The notes below the pieces were generated by a model that was not told where the DNA came from, made no database searches, and was given only the letters and a program-made list of their open reading frames with translations. This document shows positions 8,580 through 17,786 of a DNA stretch of 64,000 nt, in pieces. Both the position numbers and the translations under genes were made by a program. Source of the stretch: an uncultured Bacteroidales bacterium (GTDB lineage Bacteria; Bacteroidota; Bacteroidia; Bacteroidales; Paludibacteraceae); assembly GCA_946187695.1 (NCBI GenBank), contig CAMHSB010000002.1, positions 141,103 to 205,102 of the forward strand, given 5' to 3'. Position 1 is the stretch's first letter; every line of letters starts with the position of its first letter.

Positions 8580-11500
8580 TTATTGCGCTATATATTTGCG
8601 GACTGCACGAACCCGTTGAGATGAATCCCTGCTAAATTGGTCCATTTCGGTATATTTTTGTTGCGCTTCTCCACTAACTTGTCTTATTACAATATTGAAT
8701 GTAACTGCACCCCATGAACCATATTCTTCTGATGTCCAATACTGACCCTTTACTTCTATATAATAAGGTGCTTGATTATTAACTACATTCGTCTTCCATC
8801 CCTCAATATCTTTAGTTGCAAGATAGCAGGCTTGTATTTCGTCTGGGGAGGGTAGATACCAGTCATCATATCCTCCAAATGAAAGAGCATCACAAGCAGA
8901 CATGGCATTATCCCAAGTCATAATCCCCATATCAGGATATAGTTTATACGTATAACCTGCATATTGCAATGTTGGTAAATTGGCATAATCAAGATTTTCT
9001 TTACTTATTTTTACCGACTCTCCGTATACTGTACCATTGGCATTGGTAGCATAAGCCCGAACGTAATAAGTGTTATTTTCTGTTAAGTCAATTCCGGTAA
9101 TAGTACTAGTAAAATAGCCCTTTCCTCCTCCATTAACGGTTTTGCTATCTGCTATAGTGGGGTTAGGTAATGTACTCCAACAAACACCGCGTGCTGTAAC
9201 TGCATATCCTCCGTCATCTGTCACATTTCCACCTCCAGTTGCTGTTGTGCTGGTAACATTCTCCCCTATAACCGTTGTTGTTACCGATGGCATACCATTT
9301 CCTGTTGTTACAGAATATACATGACCATAACTTGTCCCTATACTGTTCGTTGCATATGCGCGGACATAATAAGTTGTACTAACAGACACATTTGTTATTA
9401 TTGATGTAAACGCCCCTGATCCTGTTCCGCTAGAAGTAAATGCATCACTCAAAGTGGGCTCTGAATTGTTGGTGCTATAGCATAAACCACGCGCAGTAAT
9501 AGGATAACCGCCATCACTGGTAATATTACCTCCTGCAGAGATTTTAACAGATGTCGCGGTAGGCTGCATTGTTGTTAGTTCTGGTAAACCACTGGCCGTA
9601 GTAAATGTCCGTTGCGGACTATACGATGTTGCGATATCTGTAGTTGCATATGCTCTGACATAATATACCGTACTTGGATTTAGACTGGATAAATTGCATG
9701 TGTATGCTGTATTTACAACCTTTCCGCTTGCTACTGTCTTTTGATTGACTATAGTGGGGTTAGGCGTAGTTGCCCAACATATACCACAACTTTGTAACGT
9801 TGCTCCATTTGCATCCGTTATAGTTACTATTCCGGAAGCCGTCAAAGCTGTAATATTAGCAATCGATCCTAATGTAACTTCTGCTGCGCCGGTCTTCGTC
9901 GTGAAAGTCTTCTGATCGCTATATGTCGTGGCTACATTTGTTGTGGCATATGCACGCACATAGTAAGTAGTGCCCGGCTGCAGTTCCGACATGTTGCAGG
10001 GATATGCGGTATTCAGTGCCTTGCCAGTCGCTGCAGTTTTGCTATCTGAGATAGTCGGTGTGGGATTGGTTGACCAACAGATACCACAACTTTGCAACGT
10101 CGCACTTCCGGCATCGGTGACAGTTACAGACGCAGTAGCGGTCAACGCGGTAATATTGGTTATATTATCTAACAGGACACTCGCATTGCCTGATTTTGTT
10201 TGTATTGAGATTGGCGCACCATACGCAATACCATTTTCATTTATGGCGTAAGCGCGGATATGATAGGTAGTGTTAGCGGATAAGCCGGTAATAGAAACAT
10301 TGTATCCCCCATTGCCGCTTCCACCTAATACTTTCTCATCTGTAATAGTCGGTAAAACGTTGGTGATACTATAGCATACACCACGTTCTGTGACAGCATA
10401 ACCGCCATTAGATGTTACATTACCTCCGGTAGATATCGATGTGGCAGTAGATGTGGCCTCCGCTGTCGTTACTTTTGCTAATCCATCTTGAGTGGTAATT
10501 ATCCGCTGCTCGCTATACCCAACTCCTATGCTATTTACTGCGTAGGCGCGAACGTAATAAGTGGTGTTAACATTCAACCCAGTTAAACTACCGGTAAACT
10601 CTCCCATGCCACTACCAATCACCACATGTGCGTCTGTGTTTGTTGGATATTGTGAGACACTATAACAGAAGCCTCGCTCAGAAACGGTTAAACCGCCATC
10701 ACCGGTTACATTACCAGTACAAGATACACTATTGGCTGTCGGCTCTCCTATTTGTGAAAGAACAACTACAGGAATACCATCACTCGTCTTAAATGAATAT
10801 ACTTTACCGTATGCTGTTCCGGCATCTGTAGTAGCATATGCTCGGAAATAATAAGTTGTTTTATCTTGAAGATTTTTGAGATTGCTAACAAACTCTCCTT
10901 TACCTTTACCTTCTGTTGTATGCGTGTCTTCAGTGGTAGGTTGAGGTTCTGTGCTATAGCATATACCGCGTGCTGTTACGGTTAATGTGCCGTCATCTGT
11001 TACTTTTCCACCACATGTTGCTTTTACGGAACCTATGTTAGTTACTACGGAATCTGTCACGACGGAGGGCAGTCCTGTTCGCGTGGTAATTTCATATTGT
11101 ATAGAATCATAAGTAGTTGCGGTAGCATTAATTGCATAGGCACGTACGTAATATGTAGTTCCATATTCTAAGCCGCTAATGGTAGCGTGGAACGAACCAA
11201 GTCCTTTACTAACAGGAGTACGCTTGTTTTCTGTTGTCGGATATTGACTTGTCGAGTAACAGAAACCGCGCTCCGTAACAGCAATATCACAATCAGAGAC
11301 CACCGTACCATACGCGGTGAAACCGGTTGCGGTGACGGAGGTTATAGAATCCGTTTTTACTACAGCTAAACCATCCAATGTTGTGATAATAATCTGCTCT
11401 CCATAGGTCGTTTTGGTACTGTTCGTTGCATATGTGCGGACATAATAAGTGGTGTTTTCAGTCAGATCCTTCATCGTACTGGTAAACTCACCGATACCAG

Positions 11501-12335
11501 ATCCATCATCCGTACAGTCATCATCTACTGTCGGATCCGGACGCTTGCTCCAACATGTTCCGCGTTTAGTTACTGAGAATCCACCATCGCTGACCACTTT
11601 ACCTTTACACTTCGCTGAGTGAGCAGTGATACGGATAACAGAATCGGTTACAACAACTGCAACACCTTCCTCTGTCGTGAACTTTATTTGTAACGTGTCA
11701 TAGGCTGTACCCATTTTGTTTGTTGCATATGCACGAGCATAATAGATGGTGTTGTACTCCAAATTTTTCAAAGTACTTGTAAAAGCACCAAGACCAGCAC
11801 CATCCGTTGTATGCAAGCCGTCTACAGTAGGATAAGGATCCGGCCCATAGCAGATACCGCGAGCAGTAACACGCAAACGTCCATCGGTCATAACTTCACC
11901 GCCCATGATAACCTCATCGGCTTTCAATGATTGGATCGGTGTTGTTTTTACGGTTGGTTTAGACGGTCCCTCAACCTCTATTACTCCTAAATCCACTTCA
12001 GCTTGACCATAGCCACCCAATCCTACTTTCTTTGGGATACAAGTGGAATCACCGGCAAGCAGGTAATATTCTCCATCTATCTCGTTAACTCGTACCTTCA
12101 ACGAGAATAATCCTCCTGCATCTGTTTGTGTCTGACAATGAGTGTCCTTTCCATTAGTTACCTTAACTGTCAAATCAGGGAATGGATTGGTAGTATTGAT
12201 ATACACTACTTGACCATGATAGACGATTACATCATTCATGTCGTCTTTGTTACATGCCACAAAGAACGTGCTAATAGTTACTAACAATGTGGCTACAACT
12301 CCGAGCCATGTGAATCTTGTTTTCATTGTTGACAT
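8580..12335 (-). CDS. repeat lipoprotein with ten fibronectin-like repeats and C-terminal DUF1566-type domain
   Basis: 1251 residues (or 1248 from the second ATG at 12326, MKTRFTW). Lipobox STFFVAC. Same architecture as its two neighbours: regulatory-like N-domain, then ten repeats of about 95 residues counted by the YYVRAYA motif, then a DUF1566-type end (CDALSFGGYDDWYLPSPDEI, QYWTSEEYG, RVRAVRK). Repeats 7 and 8 are clearly recent copies of each other (ITALTA, LQSCGICW, TTNVATTYS/TTDIATSYS). A probable surface-displayed elongated stalk. Most likely evolving by repeat gain, loss and gene conversion. Confidence 0.88.
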   Translation of the reverse strand: MSTMKTRFTWLGVVATLLVTISTFFVACNKDDMNDVIVYHGQVVYINTTNPFPDLTVKVTNGKDTHCQTQTDAGGLFSLKVRVNEIDGEYYLLAGDSTCIPKKVGLGGYGQAEVDLGVIEVEGPSKPTVKTTPIQSLKADEVIMGGEVMTDGRLRVTARGICYGPDPYPTVDGLHTTDGAGLGAFTSTLKNLEYNTIYYARAYATNKMGTAYDTLQIKFTTEEGVAVVVTDSVIRITAHSAKCKGKVVSDGGFSVTKRGTCWSKRPDPTVDDDCTDDGSGIGEFTSTMKDLTENTTYYVRTYATNSTKTTYGEQIIITTLDGLAVVKTDSITSVTATGFTAYGTVVSDCDIAVTERGFCYSTSQYPTTENKRTPVSKGLGSFHATISGLEYGTTYYVRAYAINATATTYDSIQYEITTRTGLPSVVTDSVVTNIGSVKATCGGKVTDDGTLTVTARGICYSTEPQPTTEDTHTTEGKGKGEFVSNLKNLQDKTTYYFRAYATTDAGTAYGKVYSFKTSDGIPVVVLSQIGEPTANSVSCTGNVTGDGGLTVSERGFCYSVSQYPTNTDAHVVIGSGMGEFTGSLTGLNVNTTYYVRAYAVNSIGVGYSEQRIITTQDGLAKVTTAEATSTATSISTGGNVTSNGGYAVTERGVCYSITNVLPTITDEKVLGGSGNGGYNVSITGLSANTTYHIRAYAINENGIAYGAPISIQTKSGNASVLLDNITNITALTATASVTVTDAGSATLQSCGICWSTNPTPTISDSKTAATGKALNTAYPCNMSELQPGTTYYVRAYATTNVATTYSDQKTFTTKTGAAEVTLGSIANITALTASGIVTITDANGATLQSCGICWATTPNPTIVNQKTVASGKVVNTAYTCNLSSLNPSTVYYVRAYATTDIATSYSPQRTFTTASGLPELTTMQPTATSVKISAGGNITSDGGYPITARGLCYSTNNSEPTLSDAFTSSGTGSGAFTSIITNVSVSTTYYVRAYATNSIGTSYGHVYSVTTGNGMPSVTTTVIGENVTSTTATGGGNVTDDGGYAVTARGVCWSTLPNPTIADSKTVNGGGKGYFTSTITGIDLTENNTYYVRAYATNANGTVYGESVKISKENLDYANLPTLQYAGYTYKLYPDMGIMTWDNAMSACDALSFGGYDDWYLPSPDEIQACYLATKDIEGWKTNVVNNQAPYYIEVKGQYWTSEEYGSWGAVTFNIVIRQVSGEAQQKYTEMDQFSRDSSQRVRAVRKYIAQ
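11494..12005. repeat. 512-bp block identical to 7732-8243
   Basis: Second copy of the identical block, in direct orientation, inside the ten-repeat lipoprotein gene. See the copy at 7732. Confidence 0.93.
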
Positions 12336-12386
12336 TGAATTATAATAAATTTACAACGATTAACCTATACATCGCGAGGTTTTTGA

Positions 12387-14387
12387 TTATTGATTATCAG
12401 TCCGATATTTACGGACCGCAAATACCAGCGATGTGGTTAAAAGACTTGTTCCTGATGTACTCCCTCTTTTCCAATATCTATATTTTAGATTATAACTATT
12501 GTAATCATAATCATAAATATAAAAAAAGTAAGTCTCGCCACCTGCATCTTTATTCGAGGCCCATATTTCGTGTTCTCCCTCTATAAAAAGTTGAGTTACA
12601 TTGGGAGTAGAACTATAAGAATATCCATAATATGTGGCATTGCTTCCCCATTTATTATATACATACGTTATTATGGCTTGCACCTCTCCATCATCTGGCA
12701 TAAACCAATCTGAATAACCTCCATACACCATATTTTCACAAGCATCATATCCTTCTTGCCATGCCATTGGACCAAGTGGTTTTATTTTATATGTATAACC
12801 ACCATAACTCATTGTCTTTAAACTTAGATATTCAGAACGCTCAGGGGTTACAACAACTTGATCACCGTATGCTGTTCCCAACGAATTGGTGGCGTACGCA
12901 CGTATGTAATAGGTCTTTTTTGTCGGTGTAATATTTGTAATATTTGCCGAGAAATAACCGACACCACTACCGCTCGTCATATTAGTACTATTTTCCAAAG
13001 TCGGATAAGGTAATGTACTATATACAAATCCACGCGTTGAGATTTCAAAGCCGCCATCATCAATTACATTACCAACAGCAGATATAGAAGAAGACGTGAT
13101 ATTCTCTCCCGGATCCAAGGTTTCAACTGTAGGTAACCCATTGCCAGATGTAAAGCTAACAGATGTACCATAAGCCGTTCCTACTTCATTAGTGGCATAT
13201 GCGCGGACATAGTAAGTCGTATTTGCATCTAACTCAGTCATTAAACTGGTAAATACGCCATTATCCGCCACTTCATTAGTATGGCTGTCATCCGTTGTCG
13301 GCGTAGAGGTGATGCTACTCCAGCAGATTCCTCTCGCAGTAATGATATATCCACCATTATTTGTAACATTACCACCACCTAATGCGGACGTGGTTTTAAT
13401 ATTCGTTACTTCTGCTGTCGTTACGGTCGGCATTCCGCTTAATGTGGTAAAAACTTTTGTTTCACCATAATTAGGACCTTTTTCGTTTACTGCATATGCA
13501 CGAACATAATATGTGGTATTACGTTCCAAACCAATCATCATACTCTTAAAATGACCGGTTGTTGCTACTTCTTCTGTGTGATTACTGCTAGTCGTAGGTG
13601 AAGCGGTAGTGTTGCTCCAACATATACCACGTGCAGTGATCGGGTAACCGGAGTTGGCAGCTACTTCACCACCGCAAACGGCTGATGTGGCAAAAATCTC
13701 AGACACTGTGTCTGTTGTAACTTGCGGTAAACCGGTTGCGGTAGAGAATGAGAATTGATCACCATATGCCGTTCCTTGTTTATTTGTGGCGTATGCGCGG
13801 ACATAGTAAGTAACGCCTTGTTCCAAATCTGTCATTTGGCAAGTGAACTCACCTAAACCTTTGCCGTTCTCTGTATGATCTCCGTCAATGGTCGGGTACT
13901 CGGATTTTGCCCAACAAACACCTCGTGCCGTTACTTCTGATCGACCGTCTGCCGTTACGTTACCACCGCAAGTCGCTTTGCTATCCGATATGTTGCTGAC
14001 AGGTTTCGTCGTAACGGTCGGAATTGTCGGGCCCTCTATTTCTATGGTACCCAAATCAACTTTTGCCTGACCAAACCCGGACAATTCTATTTGTTTAGTT
14101 ATACAACTTGCATCGCCAATAAGAATATAATAACTACCATTAACTTCTCCCACTTTTACTTGTAGCATAAACTCACCGGAAGTGTTCGTATGTTCAATGC
14201 AATGGATTTTATCTCCATTGGTCACTTTTACTTCCAAATCGGCAAATGGATTGGTTGTCCCGGCATGCACCACTTTTCCGACATAACAAACCTCCGTATT
14301 AACATCTTCATTGCACCCGATAAAACAAGTGCTGATGCCTATAATCATTGTGGCAATGATGCCGAACCTTGTAAAACGTTTCTTCAT
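12387..14387 (-). CDS. repeat lipoprotein with four fibronectin-like repeats and C-terminal DUF1566-type domain
   Basis: 666 residues. Signal peptide with lipobox (STCFIGC), N-terminal domain (GTTNPFADLEVKVTNG), four ~95-residue repeats (VTARGVCWA, TYYVRAYATNKQGTAYG and variants) and a DUF1566-type C-terminal domain (YSDWFMPDDGEVQAI, FAVRKYR). It is the most diverged of the three paralogues at DNA level and does not share the 512-bp identical block. Its start lies six bases after the stop of the preceding gene, so it is in the same operon. Confidence 0.87.
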   Translation of the reverse strand: MKKRFTRFGIIATMIIGISTCFIGCNEDVNTEVCYVGKVVHAGTTNPFADLEVKVTNGDKIHCIEHTNTSGEFMLQVKVGEVNGSYYILIGDASCITKQIELSGFGQAKVDLGTIEIEGPTIPTVTTKPVSNISDSKATCGGNVTADGRSEVTARGVCWAKSEYPTIDGDHTENGKGLGEFTCQMTDLEQGVTYYVRAYATNKQGTAYGDQFSFSTATGLPQVTTDTVSEIFATSAVCGGEVAANSGYPITARGICWSNTTASPTTSSNHTEEVATTGHFKSMMIGLERNTTYYVRAYAVNEKGPNYGETKVFTTLSGMPTVTTAEVTNIKTTSALGGGNVTNNGGYIITARGICWSSITSTPTTDDSHTNEVADNGVFTSLMTELDANTTYYVRAYATNEVGTAYGTSVSFTSGNGLPTVETLDPGENITSSSISAVGNVIDDGGFEISTRGFVYSTLPYPTLENSTNMTSGSGVGYFSANITNITPTKKTYYIRAYATNSLGTAYGDQVVVTPERSEYLSLKTMSYGGYTYKIKPLGPMAWQEGYDACENMVYGGYSDWFMPDDGEVQAIITYVYNKWGSNATYYGYSYSSTPNVTQLFIEGEHEIWASNKDAGGETYFFYIYDYDYNSYNLKYRYWKRGSTSGTSLLTTSLVFAVRKYRTDNQ

Positions 14388-14393
14388 TCTTTT

Positions 14394-15332
14394 TTAGAAT
14401 GTTATTTGTACACCAGCTCCAAAAGCATAAGTAGGTGTTGAATAATCATTTATAGGAATCATTGCGGGAACAAATGCTGTTTTTCCCATCAAATTTTTAT
14501 CTTTTACATACCATGCATGCACCATGTTTGCGATATGTACCGCGGCTCCAATTCCAAAAGCAGAGTACATAGCAATATCATAAACATTTTTCATTTTTTT
14601 TGCATGTTGATAGTTGGCATATGAAGTTCCTGTAGCCTTCATGGTCTTAACCTGCTCTTGACCGAGAAAATAGCAAGCGGCACCGCCACCAAATAAAGCA
14701 ACTTCACTTACTAAAAAAGCAGCTCCCGTTCCTCCTTGACCTTTTAACATTTGACCCATGCCGGGAATGAATGTAGAAGCGGTTAATGCACGTGCATTAC
14801 TACTGCGAACAATGCGCAAAGAATCCTGCCGTTGTCTTTCTTTATATGCATTGATCTTATTTTTAATGGCTTCGTACTTCTCGAATTTGAAGCACTCATT
14901 GAAATCATCGAATCGAGCACGGTCGGCATAACCGACTTCCGGAATCTGGCATAATATCCAGTAGTTCCAACCACCGATTTCTTCATTGCGGCGTGAAGTG
15001 TAACATACCACATTCATAGGAATAGTGAAACGCTGCGACAACATTTTAATGTTGGCTCCGCTAGCAATAGCTTCACTGATGTCCTCGGTGTTCAATGGAA
15101 TACCTAATTTCAGTGCTACTTGCATGAATGCTTGTGTGTAGGCAGCATTACGGGCTTCTGTTTCAGTCTCACCGACACCTTTTTCTACATGATAATAAAA
15201 TGTTGTGTTGCTACGCTGCGGCTTCTCGAAAACCCAGTCAGGCAAAGGGCGACGTTTGGCTTGTGCATACAAGTCGTTACTCACTGTTGTAATCATTAGC
15301 AACAGTAACATAAAGGGGATAAATTTACGCAT
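14394..15332 (-). CDS. secreted LPP20-like protein with C-terminal membrane/DUF5683-like region
   Basis: 312 residues from MRKFIPFM (a TTG five codons earlier is less likely). Signal peptide ends at LYAQA. Residues ~20-150 resemble the LPP20-like fold also seen in the next gene upstream: RPLPDWVFEKPQRSNTTFYY, then a helix with repeated Ala (ARNAAYTQAFMQVALKLG) and a central NYWILCQIP strand. The C-terminal half has hydrophobic Gly-rich segments (FIPGMGQMLKGQGGTGAAFL, YSAFGIGAAVHIANMVHAWY) like DUF5683-type proteins. The start overlaps nothing but lies five bases from the preceding stop. Role unknown, probably envelope assembly with the repeat lipoproteins. Confidence 0.75.
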   Translation of the reverse strand: MRKFIPFMLLLLMITTVSNDLYAQAKRRPLPDWVFEKPQRSNTTFYYHVEKGVGETETEARNAAYTQAFMQVALKLGIPLNTEDISEAIASGANIKMLSQRFTIPMNVVCYTSRRNEEIGGWNYWILCQIPEVGYADRARFDDFNECFKFEKYEAIKNKINAYKERQRQDSLRIVRSSNARALTASTFIPGMGQMLKGQGGTGAAFLVSEVALFGGGAACYFLGQEQVKTMKATGTSYANYQHAKKMKNVYDIAMYSAFGIGAAVHIANMVHAWYVKDKNLMGKTAFVPAMIPINDYSTPTYAFGAGVQITF

Positions 15333-15337
15333 AGTAT

Positions 15338-15781
15338 TTATTGACAATTAGTGAAATCTTCAAATCTCGGTTCAAAACGTCCATCGTCAGCAATCTGCCA
15401 CAGCACGTATATGCGTACTTGTTTTGCAGAAGCAACAGGACGAAATTCCTCCCACCAATCACACACTTTATTGATGGGAATAGTCATGTTCTGTTCTTGT
15501 ATATTGATAGCATCCGTTACTTGACCTTCTAGTGCGGTTACGTCATCGGACACATTAACTTTTACGCCCAGCTTCCATTTCGCCTCCATAATGGCTTTGG
15601 CAAAAGCATTAGCATACGCTTTATCATATGTAGCGCCTTCGCCCATGGTAACACGATAGTAGAAATGTTTTTGCGGATTAGCAGATGGCAATTGCATCAC
15701 CCATTGTGGCATTTCGCGACCTATTTGCGCGAAAGCCACAACGGGTAAATAAAACAATAGAGATAAAAGAATACGTTTCAT
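15338..15781 (-). CDS. small secreted LPP20-like protein
   Basis: 147 residues. Signal peptide (MKRILLSLLFYLPVVAFAQ). The mature part (MPQWVMQLPSANPQKHFYYR, AYANAFAKAIMEAKWKLGVK, RIYVLWQIADDGRFEP) runs parallel to the N-terminal half of the protein encoded immediately downstream, so the two are paralogues. This pattern resembles LPP20-type outer-membrane proteins. Seven bases separate it from the gene upstream. No catalytic residues visible. Confidence 0.75.
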   Translation of the reverse strand: MKRILLSLLFYLPVVAFAQIGREMPQWVMQLPSANPQKHFYYRVTMGEGATYDKAYANAFAKAIMEAKWKLGVKVNVSDDVTALEGQVTDAINIQEQNMTIPINKVCDWWEEFRPVASAKQVRIYVLWQIADDGRFEPRFEDFTNCQ

Positions 15782-15787
15782 GCTACA

Positions 15788-16606
15788 TTATTCTTCCATT
15801 TCTGCACGTTGTTGTTTAAGTGAAGCATTTTCCTTAGCGGCATTAGCATCCAATTCTGCCTGCATACGTTTACGGAAGAGTGCCTTATCAATATCTACGT
15901 CTTTTACCTCATCCAATATAGTATCCATTACTTTTTTCATTGGAACATACAATGCTTCGTAACATACCCATTGATTGTAACGGTCTTTTCCGAATTGACG
16001 ACAGTCAACCACATAAAACTCATTGATTGCTTTTTCTCCTGCTGAAAGAACCATTCCCTCTAATTGGCCTTCTGTAACACGGTTCATAGATGGTGTACTA
16101 GTGTCTTTATTATAACTCTCCATGGCATTTTTTACTACACCAGCAAAACGCTGACCGATATCATCTATAGCTCTTTGATTGGCAACTTTTTGAGCCAACT
16201 CTTGTGTTTGTTGCCCCGTACCAATTCCTTGTGCTGCCATTTGTTCAGGAATTTTATTTAAAGCAAGAAACTCATCCATACAAGGCGTATAAATTAATTG
16301 AACGCCACCTTCCATCACTTGTGTCATGGCATTTTGGGATTGCATTTGGGCTCGCTGGCCTTCACGTTTCAAGTCTTTTTTCTCTTTTTCCCATGCTTCG
16401 TCCTCTGCTTTTTGTTGTTGAGCCTTTTTGATGCTGTCCATTCTCATTTGGTGAATAAGAGCAGCTTCTTCTGCTTTCTGCTTTTGCTCCATTTCCCATT
16501 GAGCTTTAGCCGCAGCCTTTTTCTCTTTACGACTCTGTGCCTGCGCCGGCATGGCAATTGCTAATGACATTGCTACTACGGTAGCGAAAAAGAATAATTT
16601 TTTCAT
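15788..16606 (-). CDS. secreted coiled-coil protein, first gene of the repeat-lipoprotein operon
   Basis: 272 residues. Signal peptide ending in MPAQAQ, a highly charged coiled coil (about 24-90, KKAAAKAQWEMEQKQKAEEA), then a globular part with LPP20-like features (AQKVANQRAIDDIGQRFAGV, FYVVDCRQFGKDRYNQWVCY) and a second charged helix at the C-terminus. First gene of a minus-strand operon whose six genes are spaced by 5-51 bases. No Bacteroidota promoter can be seen in the 85 bases upstream, so transcription may depend on read-through from the structured RNA at 16692-17032. Confidence 0.75.
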   Translation of the reverse strand: MKKLFFFATVVAMSLAIAMPAQAQSRKEKKAAAKAQWEMEQKQKAEEAALIHQMRMDSIKKAQQQKAEDEAWEKEKKDLKREGQRAQMQSQNAMTQVMEGGVQLIYTPCMDEFLALNKIPEQMAAQGIGTGQQTQELAQKVANQRAIDDIGQRFAGVVKNAMESYNKDTSTPSMNRVTEGQLEGMVLSAGEKAINEFYVVDCRQFGKDRYNQWVCYEALYVPMKKVMDTILDEVKDVDIDKALFRKRMQAELDANAAKENASLKQQRAEMEE

Positions 16607-16691
16607 TGTTGTAATGATTTAATGATATTTGCCTACTCACTTGGCTTTTCGGCTTACTCCATTTATAATTGTTTGTTATTTTTCCATACAC

Positions 16692-16737
16692 AAAAAGCGT
16701 AGACCTCGTGTTGCTTACTTACACACGAGGCCTTCGC
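16692..16737 (-). terminator. intrinsic terminator of the structured RNA
   Basis: On the minus strand a 15-base stem (16737-16723 with 16711-16697, two mismatches) with an 11-base loop, followed directly by TTTTT (16696-16692). The best-formed terminator in the window. Confidence 0.85.
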
Positions 16738-17032
16738 ATTGCCCTAAAAGTCAAATAAACAACAGGAAACCTACGCCGATATGACATACCGCTTGCTTAG
16801 ATATAGCAAGACGGGTACTATAGTCATACCCATAGGCATCTACTGCTCACTTTGATTTTGACTTTTAATTCCGAAAGTTGCGAAGTTCCGTGTGTCAAAC
16901 ACAAAGCGTCAATAAACGCTATTTCAATAAATTTTGAATCCCTCTAACCCTCTCCACAAGGAGATCGGCGTAGATAGATTCCGTGATTTGAGCACCTTAT
17001 TCTTCACGCGCGTCGCGTTCATGCACCCAAAT
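16692..17032 (-). ncRNA. structured RNA of unknown class (about 340 nt)
   Basis: The boundaries come from a promoter at 17039-17069 and an intrinsic terminator at 16692-16737. In transcript order there are GCACCC/GGGTGC, CTCC/GGAG and AGCGT/ACGCT hairpins, then a long rod (16867-16745): 11 perfect pairs TTTGACTTTTA/TAAAAGTCAAA at its base, ATGCC/GGCGT, GGTATGAC/GTCATATC, TACC/GGTA and a CTTGCT/AGCAAG tip. A rod with internal loops recalls 6S RNA, but I cannot show homology. It lacks tmRNA, RNase P and SRP signatures. A 32-codon frame (17022-16924, MNATRVKNKVLKS...) could be a leader peptide or chance. Alternatively the whole is an attenuating leader of the operon starting at 16606. Confidence 0.55.
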
Positions 17033-17038
17033 CGGGTG

Positions 17039-17069
17039 CAAAGATACATAATTATTCCGAAATACACAA
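17039..17069 (-). promoter_or_regulatory. Bacteroidota promoter for the structured RNA
   Basis: TTG (17069-17067), 20 bp, TATCTTTG (17046-17039) on the minus strand; full match to the consensus. Confidence 0.8.
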
Positions 17070-17236
17070 GTATTTTTACAAAATTCGTTCAGAAATCTTT
17101 CTTTTGTCTCCAATTTGCACATCTTGCCACAAAAAAAGCGCACCTTTCGATGCGCAATATCTGTCGATTATCCCTGCTTATTACTGTCGATGAATGCCTT
17201 CTCTTATTGATCGTCTCTGGAGAAGATGATAGCGTT

Positions 17237-17419
17237 TTATTGATTCTCTATCAATCTCTTTAATTCTTCTTTACTCGGCAAGACCGTCTGATATTTGAGA
17301 TAGTGCGACCAACTGAGGTAGAAGCGTTCTCCGGTGGGCAATGCAGGGTAATCCGCGAATTGGGGAAATAGTGTTTCCCGAATCTTGTCTTGCGAATAAA
17401 CGACATAAAACCTACGCAT
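17237..17419 (-). pseudogene. remnant of a DUF1016 (YhcG-type PDDEXK) nuclease gene
   Basis: A 60-residue frame. The first two thirds (LMRRFYVVYSQDKIRETLF, FYLSWSHYLK) match the N-terminal DUF1016 domain up to its diagnostic LSWSHY; the next residues (KYQTVLPSKEELKRLIENQ) match the very C-terminal end of the same family. The intervening ~200 residues, including the nuclease core, are gone, and the join preserves the frame. It has its own intact promoter. The product could still be made but cannot be a nuclease. The frame can be extended to 17458, but that start would lie upstream of the transcription start. Confidence 0.75.
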
Positions 17420-17455
17420 CAGTTTCAGGTATTTATGACCTTTGCAAATTTGCTG

Positions 17456-17486
17456 CAAAGGTACGACTTTTTTTGCATTTACGCAA
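17456..17486 (-). promoter_or_regulatory. Bacteroidota promoter for the DUF1016 remnant
   Basis: TTG (17486-17484), 20 bp, TACCTTTG (17463-17456) on the minus strand. Confidence 0.75.
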
Positions 17487-17498
17487 GGAAAGCGTTAA

Positions 17499-17612
17499 TT
17501 TTTTGCTAATTTTATGACTTCTTCGGCGATGCGGCGGGCGGAGTCGGTTTATCCGGCATATCGGAGAGGGTTAGACCGCTTCGCTGTTAGAAGGTTCTGG
17601 CGGACGGGATGA
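17499..17612 (-). pseudogene. collapsed duplicate of murG
   Basis: Bases 17499-17550 are identical to 19167-19218, the 3' end of the intact murG (52 of 52). The next pieces also match murG in the same order with large gaps: 17551-17564 to 19490-19503, the 16-bp repeat word at 17570-17592 to 19538-19590, and 17592-17610 to about 19758-19776. So this is a second murG copy shortened by internal deletions. It would read ...KLAKN before a stop, unlike the KLAKKTSPHD end of the intact gene. Confidence 0.85.
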
Positions 17613-17786
17613 TGGTCGCATGAAGACCAAGAATGGCAAATGGTCAAAAAGTAATTCCCCCTCCAAAAAGATAAAATGTGATCTTTGAAATATTGGATTA
17701 CCGAAGAAACGTTCGCACATTTGTGCAGATAACAAGCCTTTTGTCACAAAAATATAAATAAACTTACATTTTTTTTGCCAAAATCC

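Noticed and set aside
16692..17032. tmRNA, RNase P RNA or SRP RNA
   Set aside because: No CCA end or tRNA-like domain, no GAGGAAAGTC core, no SRP tetraloop helix; left as an unnamed structured RNA.
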